Source: Lachnospiraceae bacterium (GTDB lineage Bacteria; Bacillota; Clostridia; Lachnospirales; Lachnospiraceae). From it: 64,000 nucleotides of DNA. The stretch spans positions 1 to 64,000 of the forward strand of contig CAAEMZ010000035.1 in assembly GCA_900757195.1 (NCBI GenBank), given 5' to 3'. The translations under genes and the position numbers were made by a program. Of the stretch, positions 57,381 through 64,000 are shown one piece after another (within the stretch, counting starts at the first letter, position 1; the number at the start of each line of letters is the position of its first letter). The notes beneath the pieces were generated by a model. The model did not search any database. It was given only the letters and a program-made list of their open reading frames with translations, and was not told where the DNA came from.

Positions 57381-57427
57381 AGACAATATATTGTGTATTA
57401 AAAATAATAAGTCACAATATATTGAAT
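57381..57427 (-). promoter_or_regulatory. Tandem NrdR boxes upstream of nrdD
   Basis: AGACAATATATTGTGT (57381-57396) and TCACAATATATTGAAT (57412-57427) match the NrdR box pattern ACACwATATATwGTGT with one and three differences. Their centres are 31 bp apart (three helical turns), the classic NrdR arrangement, just upstream of the nrdD -35. Confidence 0.85.
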
Positions 57428-57650
57428 CGTAAAACTAATAAAGGGTGTACGAAGGGCCAATATAGAGGATGATAAACAGTAAATATCAAGATAAATTCTT
57501 AACAAAAAACAAAAAAAGAGCTTACTAATAATTTGCATGCAAAGAAAAATGAACATAAAAAATGATGAAAAATTGTACAAAATGCTGAAAATATAAAAGG
57601 CTATTTACAGTTTTTATGAAATATGTAATAATAAATATCAACAAGAGTTA

Positions 57651-57668
57651 GAGTTAAAATATTAACAC
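57651..57668 (+). promoter_or_regulatory. Candidate Rex operator upstream of thlA
   Basis: GAGTTAA-AATA-TTAACAC, with a perfect GTTAA-N4-TTAAC core of the Rex consensus TTGTTAA-N4-TTAACAA. It lies 103 bases upstream of thlA, just after a possible TTTACA...AATAAT promoter (57604-57632). The 503-base nrdD-thlA gap is otherwise A/T-rich; it also contains a GTTATC/GATAAC hairpin. Confidence 0.6.
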
Positions 57669-57770
57669 AAAAAGTTATCGTTTGATAACCAAAAAGTATT
57701 AATATCATGATTCTGTGATAACAGAGAGTGATAAGCATTGAAAATTTCTAAGCTAAAGGAGAAGGACGTT

Positions 57771-58949
57771 ATGAAAGAAGTAGTAATTGTAAGTGCATGT
57801 AGAACACCGATCGGATCATTCGGAGGATCATTAAAATCTGTATCCGCTGCAGATTTGGGAGCTATCACTGTAAAAGAAGCTATCAAAAGAGCAGGAATCG
57901 CTCCGGAACAGGTAGAAGAAGTTGTTTATGGTAATGTATTACAGGCTGGCCTCGGACAGAACGTAGCTCGTCAGGTATCCATTAAAGCAGGTCTTCCTGT
58001 AGAAACAACAGCGGTAACGATCAACATCGTTTGTGGTTCCGGTCTTAAAACTGTAGCAATGGCAGCTCAGGCAATCAAAGCCGGCGATGCAGATATCATC
58101 GTAGCCGGCGGTACAGAAAACATGAGTGCTGCACCATATGTGCTTCCGTCAGCAAGATGGGGTGCCAGAATGAACAACAGCACAATGGTTGACGCAATGG
58201 TTAATGATGGTCTCTGGGATGCATTCAACCAGTATCACATGGGTATTACAGCTGAAAACGTTGCAGCTCAGTGGGGAATTACAAGAGAAGAACAGGATGC
58301 ATTTGCAGTTCGCAGCCAGAACCTTGCCGAAGCAGCAATCAAAGCCGGCAAATTTAAAGATGAAATTATTCCTGTGGAAATCCCTCAGAAGAAGGGTGAT
58401 CCTGTTATTTTTGATACAGACGAATATCCAAAATTCGGCGCATCTCTTGAAAAAATGGCAAAATTAAAACCAGCTTTCAAGAAAGATGGTACAGTAACTG
58501 CAGCCAATGCTTCCGGTATCAATGATGGTGCTGCTGCATTAGTTGTTATGTCCAAAGAAAAAGCTCAGGAACTTGGATTAAACTGGTTATGTGAAGTTGT
58601 TGCTTACGCTACCGGCGGTGTAGATCCTAGCATCATGGGTGTTGGACCGATCGCTTCCTGTACAAAAGCATTAGCTAAAGCAGATATGACAATTGACGAT
58701 ATTGATTTAGTTGAAGCAAATGAAGCTTTTGCAGCGCAGTCAATCGCAGTTGCAAGAGACCTTAAATTCAACATGGACAAAGTTAACGTTAACGGTGGTG
58801 CGATTGCATTAGGACATCCAATCGGTGATTCCGGTGCAAGAATCCTTGTTACACTGATTTATGAAATGATGAAGAGAGATTCCAAGACTGGTCTCGCTAC
58901 ACTGTGTATCGGTGGCGGCCAGGGTCAGACAATGATTATCAAGAGATAA
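57771..58949 (+). CDS. thlA: Acetyl-CoA acetyltransferase (thiolase)
   Basis: Condenses two acetyl-CoA to acetoacetyl-CoA, the first step of the butyryl-CoA pathway. It is 392 residues. N-terminal VVIVSACRTPIGSFGG, nucleophile Cys in INIVCGSGLKTVAMAAQAI, AGGTENMSAAPYVLPSARWG, ANASGINDGAAALVVM, EANEAFAAQSIAV, NVNGGAIALGHPIGDSGARIL (catalytic His) and CIGGGQGQTMII (second Cys). Codon use is strongly biased and unlike its neighbours, indicating high expression. ATG 57771 follows AAAGGAGAAGG. Single gene with its own terminator. Confidence 0.96.
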   Translation: MKEVVIVSACRTPIGSFGGSLKSVSAADLGAITVKEAIKRAGIAPEQVEEVVYGNVLQAGLGQNVARQVSIKAGLPVETTAVTINIVCGSGLKTVAMAAQAIKAGDADIIVAGGTENMSAAPYVLPSARWGARMNNSTMVDAMVNDGLWDAFNQYHMGITAENVAAQWGITREEQDAFAVRSQNLAEAAIKAGKFKDEIIPVEIPQKKGDPVIFDTDEYPKFGASLEKMAKLKPAFKKDGTVTAANASGINDGAAALVVMSKEKAQELGLNWLCEVVAYATGGVDPSIMGVGPIASCTKALAKADMTIDDIDLVEANEAFAAQSIAVARDLKFNMDKVNVNGGAIALGHPIGDSGARILVTLIYEMMKRDSKTGLATLCIGGGQGQTMIIKR

Positions 58950-58981
58950 TTAAAAATTGTCCTCTACATAAGATTATGACG

Positions 58982-59033
58982 AAACCTGCGGTAATCCGTG
59001 AGAAAAGCGGATTACCACAGGTTTTCTTTTTTT
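58982..59033 (+). terminator. thlA terminator
   Basis: AAACCTGCGGTAATCCG pairs with CGGATTACCACAGGTTT, one mismatch, then TTCTTTTTTT. Confidence 0.9.
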
Positions 59034-59079
59034 GAATTTTGTGATATGATAGAGGGAACATGCGTGACGAGGAGTTAAA

Positions 59080-60330
59080 ATGAAGAAGTGTATAATTATC
59101 GGCGGCGGTGCAGCAGGGATGTTTGCTGCAATCACAGCGGCCTCTGAAGGAATACAGGTATCCCTTTGGGAAAAAAATGAAAAATTGGGAAAAAAATTAT
59201 TTATTACCGGAAAGGGACGGTGTAATCTGACAAATGACTGTGAGACGGAGGATTTATTCCGGAATGTTATAACAAACAGCAAATTTCTTTACAGTGCATT
59301 TTATCAGTTTAACAGCCGGAACCTGATGGATTTTTTTGAAGCGGAGGGCCTGAAACTGAAAACAGAACGGGGCGGCAGAGTATTCCCGGAATCGGACAAG
59401 TCTTCGGATGTCATACGGATTCTGGAACGGAAGATGAAACAACTGGGCGTTGATGTTCATTTGAACCGGACGGCGGAAAAACTGGTTGTTGAAAATGGAA
59501 AATGCCGGGGCGTAACGGACACTTCCGGACGGACCGAATATGCCGACCGGGTGCTGGTTGCCAGCGGGGGATGTTCCTATGCGTCCACTGGTTCTTCCGG
59601 AGACGGCTATCGTTTGGCAGAAAAGGAAGGACATCGTATCGTAACGCCGAGGCCTTCTCTGGTTCCTATGGAAACCGTTGAAGACTGGTGCCGGGAAGTG
59701 ATGGGACTTTCTTTAAGAAATGTTTCGATTGTCCTCAGAAAAGGCAAAAAGAAAATATATGAAGATTTTGGTGAGATGCTCTTTACCCATTTTGGCGTCA
59801 GCGGCCCTCTGATCCTGAGCGCCAGCACCCGCTGCGGAAAGCTGAAGGATTTTAAAGATCTTGTTTTAACGATTGATTTAAAACCGGCTTTATCGGCGGA
59901 GCAGTTAGATGACCGTCTGCTGCGTATTTTTAATGAAAATAAAAATAAACAGTTTCGCAACAGTCTGTCGGGACTTCTGCCGAACAAGCTGATTCCCGTC
60001 ATTTTGGATTTATCGGCGATCGATCCTTACAAACAGGTGAATCTGGTGTCCAGAGAAGAACGGAACCGGCTCGGATATTTGCTGAAGCATCTGGAAATAC
60101 ATATCCGGGGGCTTCGGGGATTTAACGAGGCCATAGTGACCGGCGGCGGTATCAGTGTCCGGGATGTGAATCCTTCGACGATGGAATCCCGGTATGTAAC
60201 GGGGCTTTATTTTGCCGGGGAGGTTCTGGATGTTGATGCGGTGACCGGAGGTTTTAATCTTCAGATTGCGTGGTCAACAGGATGGCTTGCGGCGAAGCAT
60301 ATGAGGGAGGATATGGAAGATGAGTATTAA
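59080..60330 (+). CDS. HI0933/BaiN-type FAD-dependent oxidoreductase
   Basis: 416-residue flavoprotein: FAD motif CIIIGGGAAGMFAAITAASEGIQVSLWEKNEKLGKKLFITGKGRCNLTND, RVFPESDKSSDVIRIL, VLVASGGCSYASTGSSGDGYRLAEKEGH, FTHFGVSGPLIL and TGGGISVRDVNPSTMESRYVTGLYFAGEVLDVDAVTGGFNLQIAWSTGWLAA. The family (YhiN/HI0933) includes BaiN, proposed to act in bile acid dehydroxylation, but most members are housekeeping and uncharacterised. Its 3' end overlaps cmk by 11 bases; baiN-like gene, cmk and ispH-rpsA form the usual clostridial operon. Confidence 0.9.
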   Translation: MKKCIIIGGGAAGMFAAITAASEGIQVSLWEKNEKLGKKLFITGKGRCNLTNDCETEDLFRNVITNSKFLYSAFYQFNSRNLMDFFEAEGLKLKTERGGRVFPESDKSSDVIRILERKMKQLGVDVHLNRTAEKLVVENGKCRGVTDTSGRTEYADRVLVASGGCSYASTGSSGDGYRLAEKEGHRIVTPRPSLVPMETVEDWCREVMGLSLRNVSIVLRKGKKKIYEDFGEMLFTHFGVSGPLILSASTRCGKLKDFKDLVLTIDLKPALSAEQLDDRLLRIFNENKNKQFRNSLSGLLPNKLIPVILDLSAIDPYKQVNLVSREERNRLGYLLKHLEIHIRGLRGFNEAIVTGGGISVRDVNPSTMESRYVTGLYFAGEVLDVDAVTGGFNLQIAWSTGWLAAKHMREDMEDEY

Positions 60331-60997
60331 TATTGCTATTGACGGGCCGGCAGGGGCCGGCAAAAGTACGATCGCAAAAGAAATTGCTAAGAATCTGGGA
60401 TTTGTTTATGTGGATACAGGTGCCATGTATCGGGCGATTGCACTGCATCTTCTGAGGAATCATATTTCGGCGGAGGATACAGCGGCTCTTGAGGCAAGTC
60501 TTCAGGACATAACCATCCGTATCAGTTATTCCAGCGGTGAACAGCAGATTATTTTGAACGGGGAAAATGTCACCGGACAGCTCCGTCAGGAAGCGGTCGG
60601 AAATATGGCGTCCAAAAGCGCTGCGAACCCAAAGGTCCGGGAGAAGCTTCTTCAGCTTCAAAGAGATCTTGCCCGGGAAAACGATGTTGTTATGGATGGC
60701 AGGGATATCGGCACCTTTGTTCTTCCAAAGGCGGATGTCAAGATTTATCTGACGGCCAGCGTTGAAGAGCGGGCAAAACGGCGCTGCCTTGAGCTGGAAG
60801 AAAAGGGAATTCCTACGGATCTGGAAAAAATTAAAGAGGACATACGAACAAGAGATCATCAGGATATGAACCGCAGCATTGCGCCGCTGAAAAAGGCAGA
60901 GGATGCGGTTGTTGTGGACAGTTCCAAGCTGTCTATTCCGGAAGTGCGGGACTGTATTGTTGATGCATTTCAGAAATCACTGAAATTTAAAGGATAG
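60320..60997 (+). CDS. cmk: Cytidylate kinase
   Basis: Phosphorylates CMP and dCMP. 225 residues: P-loop IAIDGPAGAGKSTIAKEIAKNLGFVYVDTGAMYRAIALHLL, nucleotide-binding REEAVGNMASKSAA-like block, DGRDIGTFVLPKADVKIYLTAS, RRCLELEEKG and RDHQDMNRSIAPLKKAEDAVVVDSS. It starts within the previous gene and ends 9 bases before ispH-rpsA. In many bacteria cmk precedes rpsA. Confidence 0.96.
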   Translation: MSINIAIDGPAGAGKSTIAKEIAKNLGFVYVDTGAMYRAIALHLLRNHISAEDTAALEASLQDITIRISYSSGEQQIILNGENVTGQLRQEAVGNMASKSAANPKVREKLLQLQRDLARENDVVMDGRDIGTFVLPKADVKIYLTASVEERAKRRCLELEEKGIPTDLEKIKEDIRTRDHQDMNRSIAPLKKAEDAVVVDSSKLSIPEVRDCIVDAFQKSLKFKG

Positions 60998-61006
60998 GAG
61001 TTATTC

Positions 61007-62923
61007 ATGGAAGTTATATTAGCTAAAAGCGCGGGATTTTGTCCCGGGGTTCAGAGAGCTGTAAATATGGTCTATGAACAGACAGAGATTCCGGAGCGTG
61101 GGCCGGTCTATACCTATGGGCCGATCATCCACAATGATGAGGTGGTCAGAGATCTGGAGTCAAGAGGCGTCCGGGTCATTCACTCCGTGGACGAACTCGC
61201 CGGACTTCCGAAGGGGACAGTAATCATCCGGTCACATGGCGTTTCCCGGGAAGTCTATGAAAAAATAGAATCCGGCGGCTTTGACATTGTTGATGCGACC
61301 TGTCCTTTTGTAAAACGTATTCATAACATTGTTGAGGAGCAGGGAAAAGAAGGCCGGGATATTATTATTATCGGAAATCCGGACCATCCGGAAGTCCAGG
61401 GAATCCGGGGATGGTGCCGGACACCATCGGTTGTCATTGAAAATGTTGACGAAGCTGTGCGTTTTTCACGAATTAACGCGGAAAAATTGTGCATTATATC
61501 ACAAACGACATTTAATTACAATAAATTTAAAGAATTAGTTGAAATTATCTCCAAAAAGGGTTATGATATAAACTGTGTAAACTCGATTTGTAATGCTACT
61601 GCGGTTCGACAGCAGGAAGCCAGGGATATTGCATCGAAAGTGGATGCGATGATCGTCATTGGTGACAAAAGCAGTTCGAATACCCAGAAGCTCTACGAAA
61701 TCAGTCAAAAAGAATGCGGAAATACTTACTATATACAGACACTTGTTGATTTGGATTTAACTGCTTTTGAATCTATAAGGAATGTAGGTATTACAGCCGG
61801 GGCTTCAACCCCAAATAATATTATCGAGGAGGTTCATACCACTATGTCAGAGTTGAGTTTTGAACAATTATTGGAAGCGTCTTTAAAGACAATTAGAAAT
61901 GGGGAGGTCGTTGAGGGTACTGTAATCGACGTTAAAGAAGATGAAATCATCCTTAATATAGGTTATAAAGCAGACGGAATTATTACACGTAACGAATATT
62001 CAAACACAGCAAACCTTGACCTCACCACAGTTGTTAACGTAGGTGACACTATGCAGGCAAAAGTCCTGAAAGTAAACGATGGTGAAGGCCAGGTGCTGTT
62101 AACCTATAAGAGACTGCTCGCAGAAAAAGGAAACAAGAGACTGGAAGAAGCTTTCAACAACAAAGAAGTTCTTACAGCAAAAGTTGCGAACGTACTGGAT
62201 GGCGGTTTAAGTGTTGTTGTTGAAGAAACAAGAGTATTCATTCCTGCAAGTCTCGTATCCGACAGCTATGAAAAAAATCTTGGAAAATATGACGGCGAAG
62301 AAATCAGCTTCGTTATCACAGAGTTCAACCCAAGAAAACGCCGTATCATCGGTGACAGAAAACAGCTTCTCTTAGCTGAAAAGGCTCAGAAACAGAAAGA
62401 ATTATTTGAACGCATCAACATTGGTGATGTTGTTGAAGGTAAAGTTAAGAACGTGACAGATTTCGGTGCATTCATCGATCTCGGCGGTGCTGACGGACTT
62501 CTTCACATTTCCGAAATGTCCTGGGGACGCGTTGAAAATCCTAAGAAATTATTAAAAGTTGGCGATGATATCACTGTATTGATTAAAGATATCCAGGGCG
62601 AAAAAATTGCTCTCAGCTTAAAATTTGCTGACCAGAACCCATGGCTTACAGCTTCCGAAAAATATGCTGTAGGTAATGTGGTTGAAGGTAAAGTTGCCAG
62701 AATGACAGATTTCGGTGCATTTATCGAACTTGAACCAGGTGTTGACGCACTTCTTCATGTTTCTCAGATTTCCAGAGAACATGTAGAAAAACCATCCGAT
62801 GTTTTAAATGTTGGTGAAGTGATTACAGCTAAGGTTGTTGATTTCAATGAAGAAGACAGAAAGATCAGCCTGAGCATTAAAGCGATGGAAACACCGGCAA
62901 GAGAAGAAGCCGAAGAAGAGTAA
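61007..62923 (+). CDS. ispH: IspH - ribosomal protein S1 fusion
   Basis: 638 residues, a clostridial fusion. Residues 1-279 are 4-hydroxy-3-methylbut-2-enyl diphosphate reductase, last step of the MEP isoprenoid pathway, with [4Fe-4S] cysteines in AGFCPGVQRAV, DATCPFVKR and NSICNATAVRQ. Residues 280-638 carry four S1 RNA-binding domains (GEVVEGTVIDV; KEVLTAKVANV; GDVVEGKVKNVTDFGAFIDLGGADGLLHISEMSW; GNVVEGKVARMTDFGAFIELEPGVDALLHVSQIS). Codon use shifts abruptly at the junction to a highly expressed pattern. An in-frame ATG at 61844 with GAGGAGG 11 bases upstream could give free S1. Confidence 0.95.
   Translation: MEVILAKSAGFCPGVQRAVNMVYEQTEIPERGPVYTYGPIIHNDEVVRDLESRGVRVIHSVDELAGLPKGTVIIRSHGVSREVYEKIESGGFDIVDATCPFVKRIHNIVEEQGKEGRDIIIIGNPDHPEVQGIRGWCRTPSVVIENVDEAVRFSRINAEKLCIISQTTFNYNKFKELVEIISKKGYDINCVNSICNATAVRQQEARDIASKVDAMIVIGDKSSSNTQKLYEISQKECGNTYYIQTLVDLDLTAFESIRNVGITAGASTPNNIIEEVHTTMSELSFEQLLEASLKTIRNGEVVEGTVIDVKEDEIILNIGYKADGIITRNEYSNTANLDLTTVVNVGDTMQAKVLKVNDGEGQVLLTYKRLLAEKGNKRLEEAFNNKEVLTAKVANVLDGGLSVVVEETRVFIPASLVSDSYEKNLGKYDGEEISFVITEFNPRKRRIIGDRKQLLLAEKAQKQKELFERINIGDVVEGKVKNVTDFGAFIDLGGADGLLHISEMSWGRVENPKKLLKVGDDITVLIKDIQGEKIALSLKFADQNPWLTASEKYAVGNVVEGKVARMTDFGAFIELEPGVDALLHVSQISREHVEKPSDVLNVGEVITAKVVDFNEEDRKISLSIKAMETPAREEAEEE
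61826..61846 (+). promoter_or_regulatory. Internal ribosome binding site and start for free S1
   Basis: GAGGAGG (61826-61832), 11 bases, ATG (61844), in frame with the fusion at residue 280, where the S1 portion begins (MSELSFEQLLEAS). Confidence 0.5.
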
Positions 62924-62939
62924 TTTTACGAACATATGG

Positions 62940-62976
62940 ATGCAGGAATATACAGATGTATGTTCCTGCATTTTTC
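62940..62976 (+). terminator. Terminator after ispH-rpsA
   Basis: ATGCAGGAA pairs with TTCCTGCAT, with inner ATACA/TAT pairing, then TTTTTC. Confidence 0.85.
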
Positions 62977-63013
62977 TTTTATTTTCTTTGCTTTAAAAAG
63001 GAGGTATTGACGG

Positions 63014-63790
63014 ATGGATACCTTTAAATTATTAAAATTAAAAAATTATTTTTTTCATCTCATCACGGGAACGGTGACCGTGCTTTTTGGAGTCGGTATT
63101 TTACAGGCAATTGTTCTGGAAATGCTGAAGGAATATGACAGGAATTCCCGGGTGGCTTATATCTGCGGGATTATTGCCTGTGCGGCCATTGCTCTGTGCG
63201 GAATCTACGGAATTTTTCAGGCCTTTGGCTATGAACGGCGGATTTTAAAAACACTGGAGCCTGAAAAGCGCAGGGCGTTTCTGAAGGAGCTTTCGGACGA
63301 TGTGGAAATATCTGTCCGTGGTCAGGCCGTGATGACGGAACACTATCTTCTGGTGCCTGTCAGCGGAAAATTTGCAGTCCGGGTGATTGAAAAAGATGAG
63401 ATCATCGGGTGTTTTCAGCCGGATTCTTATCAGGAAAAAACAGCAACGCTTGTGCAGATACTGATTTATGATATGCATTTCCGGGCGTTCCGGGTGAATA
63501 TACGGGGTGAGGGAAGCGCGTCGATGGCGGCGGAGCTTTATGACAGAATTTGCAGAAGTATGCCGTGGATATTCCATGAAGATTACGATGCTTTTCTTGC
63601 ACAGAGCCGGAAAAGCGGTTATCGGAGAAAATTAATCAAGCAGATGAAAGACCGGAAAATGCGCTGGGAAACCGGATATACCAGTGACTCGGAAGCGGAA
63701 GAAGAGATTCAGGCCATGTCGGAAGACATGAAGAAACGCCTGAATCCCGAGTCTTTGCTGAAAGGTTTTTTATCCAGAAAATCCAAATAA
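63014..63790 (+). CDS. Hypothetical membrane protein with two N-terminal helices
   Basis: 258 residues. Two membrane helices at about 14-36 and 48-68 are followed by a cytoplasmic region of mixed alpha/beta character (VRGQAVMTEHYLLVPVSGKFAVRVIEKDEIIGCFQPDSYQEKTATLVQILIYDMHFRAFRVNI) and a basic, then acidic, C-terminal tail. I do not recognise the family; the layout (two TMs, then a PH-like beta domain) recalls small bacterial PH-domain or YcxB-like proteins, but no signature is clear. AAAAGGAGG precedes the ATG by 10 bases. Its last 21 bases overlap the end of a convergent gene. Confidence 0.75.
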   Translation: MDTFKLLKLKNYFFHLITGTVTVLFGVGILQAIVLEMLKEYDRNSRVAYICGIIACAAIALCGIYGIFQAFGYERRILKTLEPEKRRAFLKELSDDVEISVRGQAVMTEHYLLVPVSGKFAVRVIEKDEIIGCFQPDSYQEKTATLVQILIYDMHFRAFRVNIRGEGSASMAAELYDRICRSMPWIFHEDYDAFLAQSRKSGYRRKLIKQMKDRKMRWETGYTSDSEAEEEIQAMSEDMKKRLNPESLLKGFLSRKSK

Positions 63791-64000
63791 CCGGAAGATC
63801 ATCGACAGATAGTTTTTCTGATTTTCGGTGCTATTCATAAAATTATGATCCAGGGAAAACCAGGTATAGCAGTTTTCTCTGGATGTTTTTATCCAGTGAT
63901 TTCGGTCGATGTAGGAAGCCATGGATTTTGGAATGACATAATCCTCTTCGGGGAGATAAACATAATTTTTAAAATCCTCGTGATAATAACGCAGTTTTCC
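63770..64000 (-). CDS. 3' end of an unidentified minus-strand gene (partial)
   Basis: An open frame enters from the right edge on the minus strand and stops at TAA (63772-63770), giving 76 residues (GKLRYYHEDFKNYVYLPEED...SLDHNFMNSTENQKNYLSMIFRLFGFSG). The YYLPEEDxxxxKSxAxYID pattern recalls the C-terminal tail of RNase-H-like YprB proteins in clostridia, but this is an impression, not an assignment. Aromatic-rich composition and an unbroken frame support a real gene. Confidence 0.55.
   Translation of the reverse strand, partial: GKLRYYHEDFKNYVYLPEEDYVIPKSMASYIDRNHWIKTSRENCYTWFSLDHNFMNSTENQKNYLSMIFRLFGFSG

Noticed and set aside
57503..57520. Second Rex-like sequence (GATAA-ATTC-TTAAC region) between nrdD and thlA
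   Set aside because: Only the right half matches well and it lies far from either promoter in an A/T-rich stretch.
59080..60330. Bile-acid function implied by the BaiN name
   Set aside because: The HI0933 family is widespread and no other bai genes are present; context with cmk and ispH-rpsA is the ordinary clostridial operon.
1..64000. CRISPR arrays, tRNA/rRNA genes, insertion sequences, prophage
   Set aside because: Looked for regularly spaced repeats, cloverleaf-like GTTCGAATC loops, transposase and phage motifs; none found. XerD is the only recombinase and its context is housekeeping.

Overview
The window looks like chromosomal DNA of an anaerobic, endospore-lineage Firmicute, most likely a Lachnospiraceae-type clostridium. 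The reasons are: an IspH-ribosomal protein S1 fusion; a glycyl-radical class III ribonucleotide reductase; a Re-citrate-synthase-like enzyme next to NADP isocitrate dehydrogenase; Rex and thiolase; a biotin-dependent Na+-pump decarboxylase cluster; sporulation-lineage genes (PdaA, SpoIIM and DacF homologues); and Bacillus/Clostridium-like gene orders (ABC-F/rex, acpS-nnrD-alr-ndoA, nudF-spoIIM-xerD, scpA-scpB). Nearly all genes have AGGAGG-type ribosome binding sites and are separated by clear intrinsic terminators. I saw no rRNA, tRNA, CRISPR array, insertion sequence or prophage.

Layout. 0-6 kb: end of a GlcNAc operon (nagA) and a complete Bce-type antimicrobial-peptide sensing/detoxification module (regulator, kinase, ATPase, permease). 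6-11.5 kb: spore cortex deacetylase, small regulatory and unknown genes including a Cys/Gly/Asn-rich membrane peptide, mnmM, galE and a subtilase. 11.5-15 kb: the oxidative route to 2-oxoglutarate (icd, Re-citrate synthase) with a GntR regulator and a 34-bp perfect palindrome on the citrate synthase promoter. 15-26.5 kb: ABC-F protein, rex, then acpS-nnrD-alr-ndoA, a CBS-domain protein, yebC, proC, nudF, spoIIM, xerD. 26.6-32 kb: DAHP synthase, a degenerate site-2-protease-like protein, scpAB, a HAD phosphatase, dacF. 32-37 kb: a five-gene operon combining a 12S-type carboxyltransferase, a 5S/OadA-type carboxyltransferase, one biotin carrier and the OadB/OadG sodium pump subunits.

37.1-54.8 kb is a visibly more A/T-rich metabolic island set between two core loci. 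It holds a glycyl radical enzyme of a subtype I cannot assign, its activase, a ribose-type ABC importer, an FGGY sugar kinase, an MBL-fold hydrolase, a SorC-family regulator, a complete acetoin-dehydrogenase-like complex (E1 alpha, E1 beta, E2, E3), a DUF4160/DUF2442 pair and a lipoate-protein ligase. Three promoters (glycyl radical operon, aco operon, lplA) carry the same 18-bp operator, CAnnTGTT-A(T/G)-AACAnnTG. In two of them it fills the spacer between -35 and -10. The island therefore reads as one regulon. My working model is an anaerobic pathway in which a polyol-like substrate is converted by radical C-O cleavage to a 1-deoxyketose, phosphorylated, and cleaved by the TPP/lipoate complex to acetyl-CoA plus an aldose phosphate. 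The substrate is unknown and the chemistry is inference.

54.9-64 kb returns to core genes: nrdD fused to a C-terminal redoxin domain and preceded by a tandem NrdR-box pair, thlA with a Rex-like box, a BaiN/HI0933 flavoprotein, cmk, the ispH-rpsA fusion, a two-TM protein of unknown function and the 3' end of a further gene on the minus strand.
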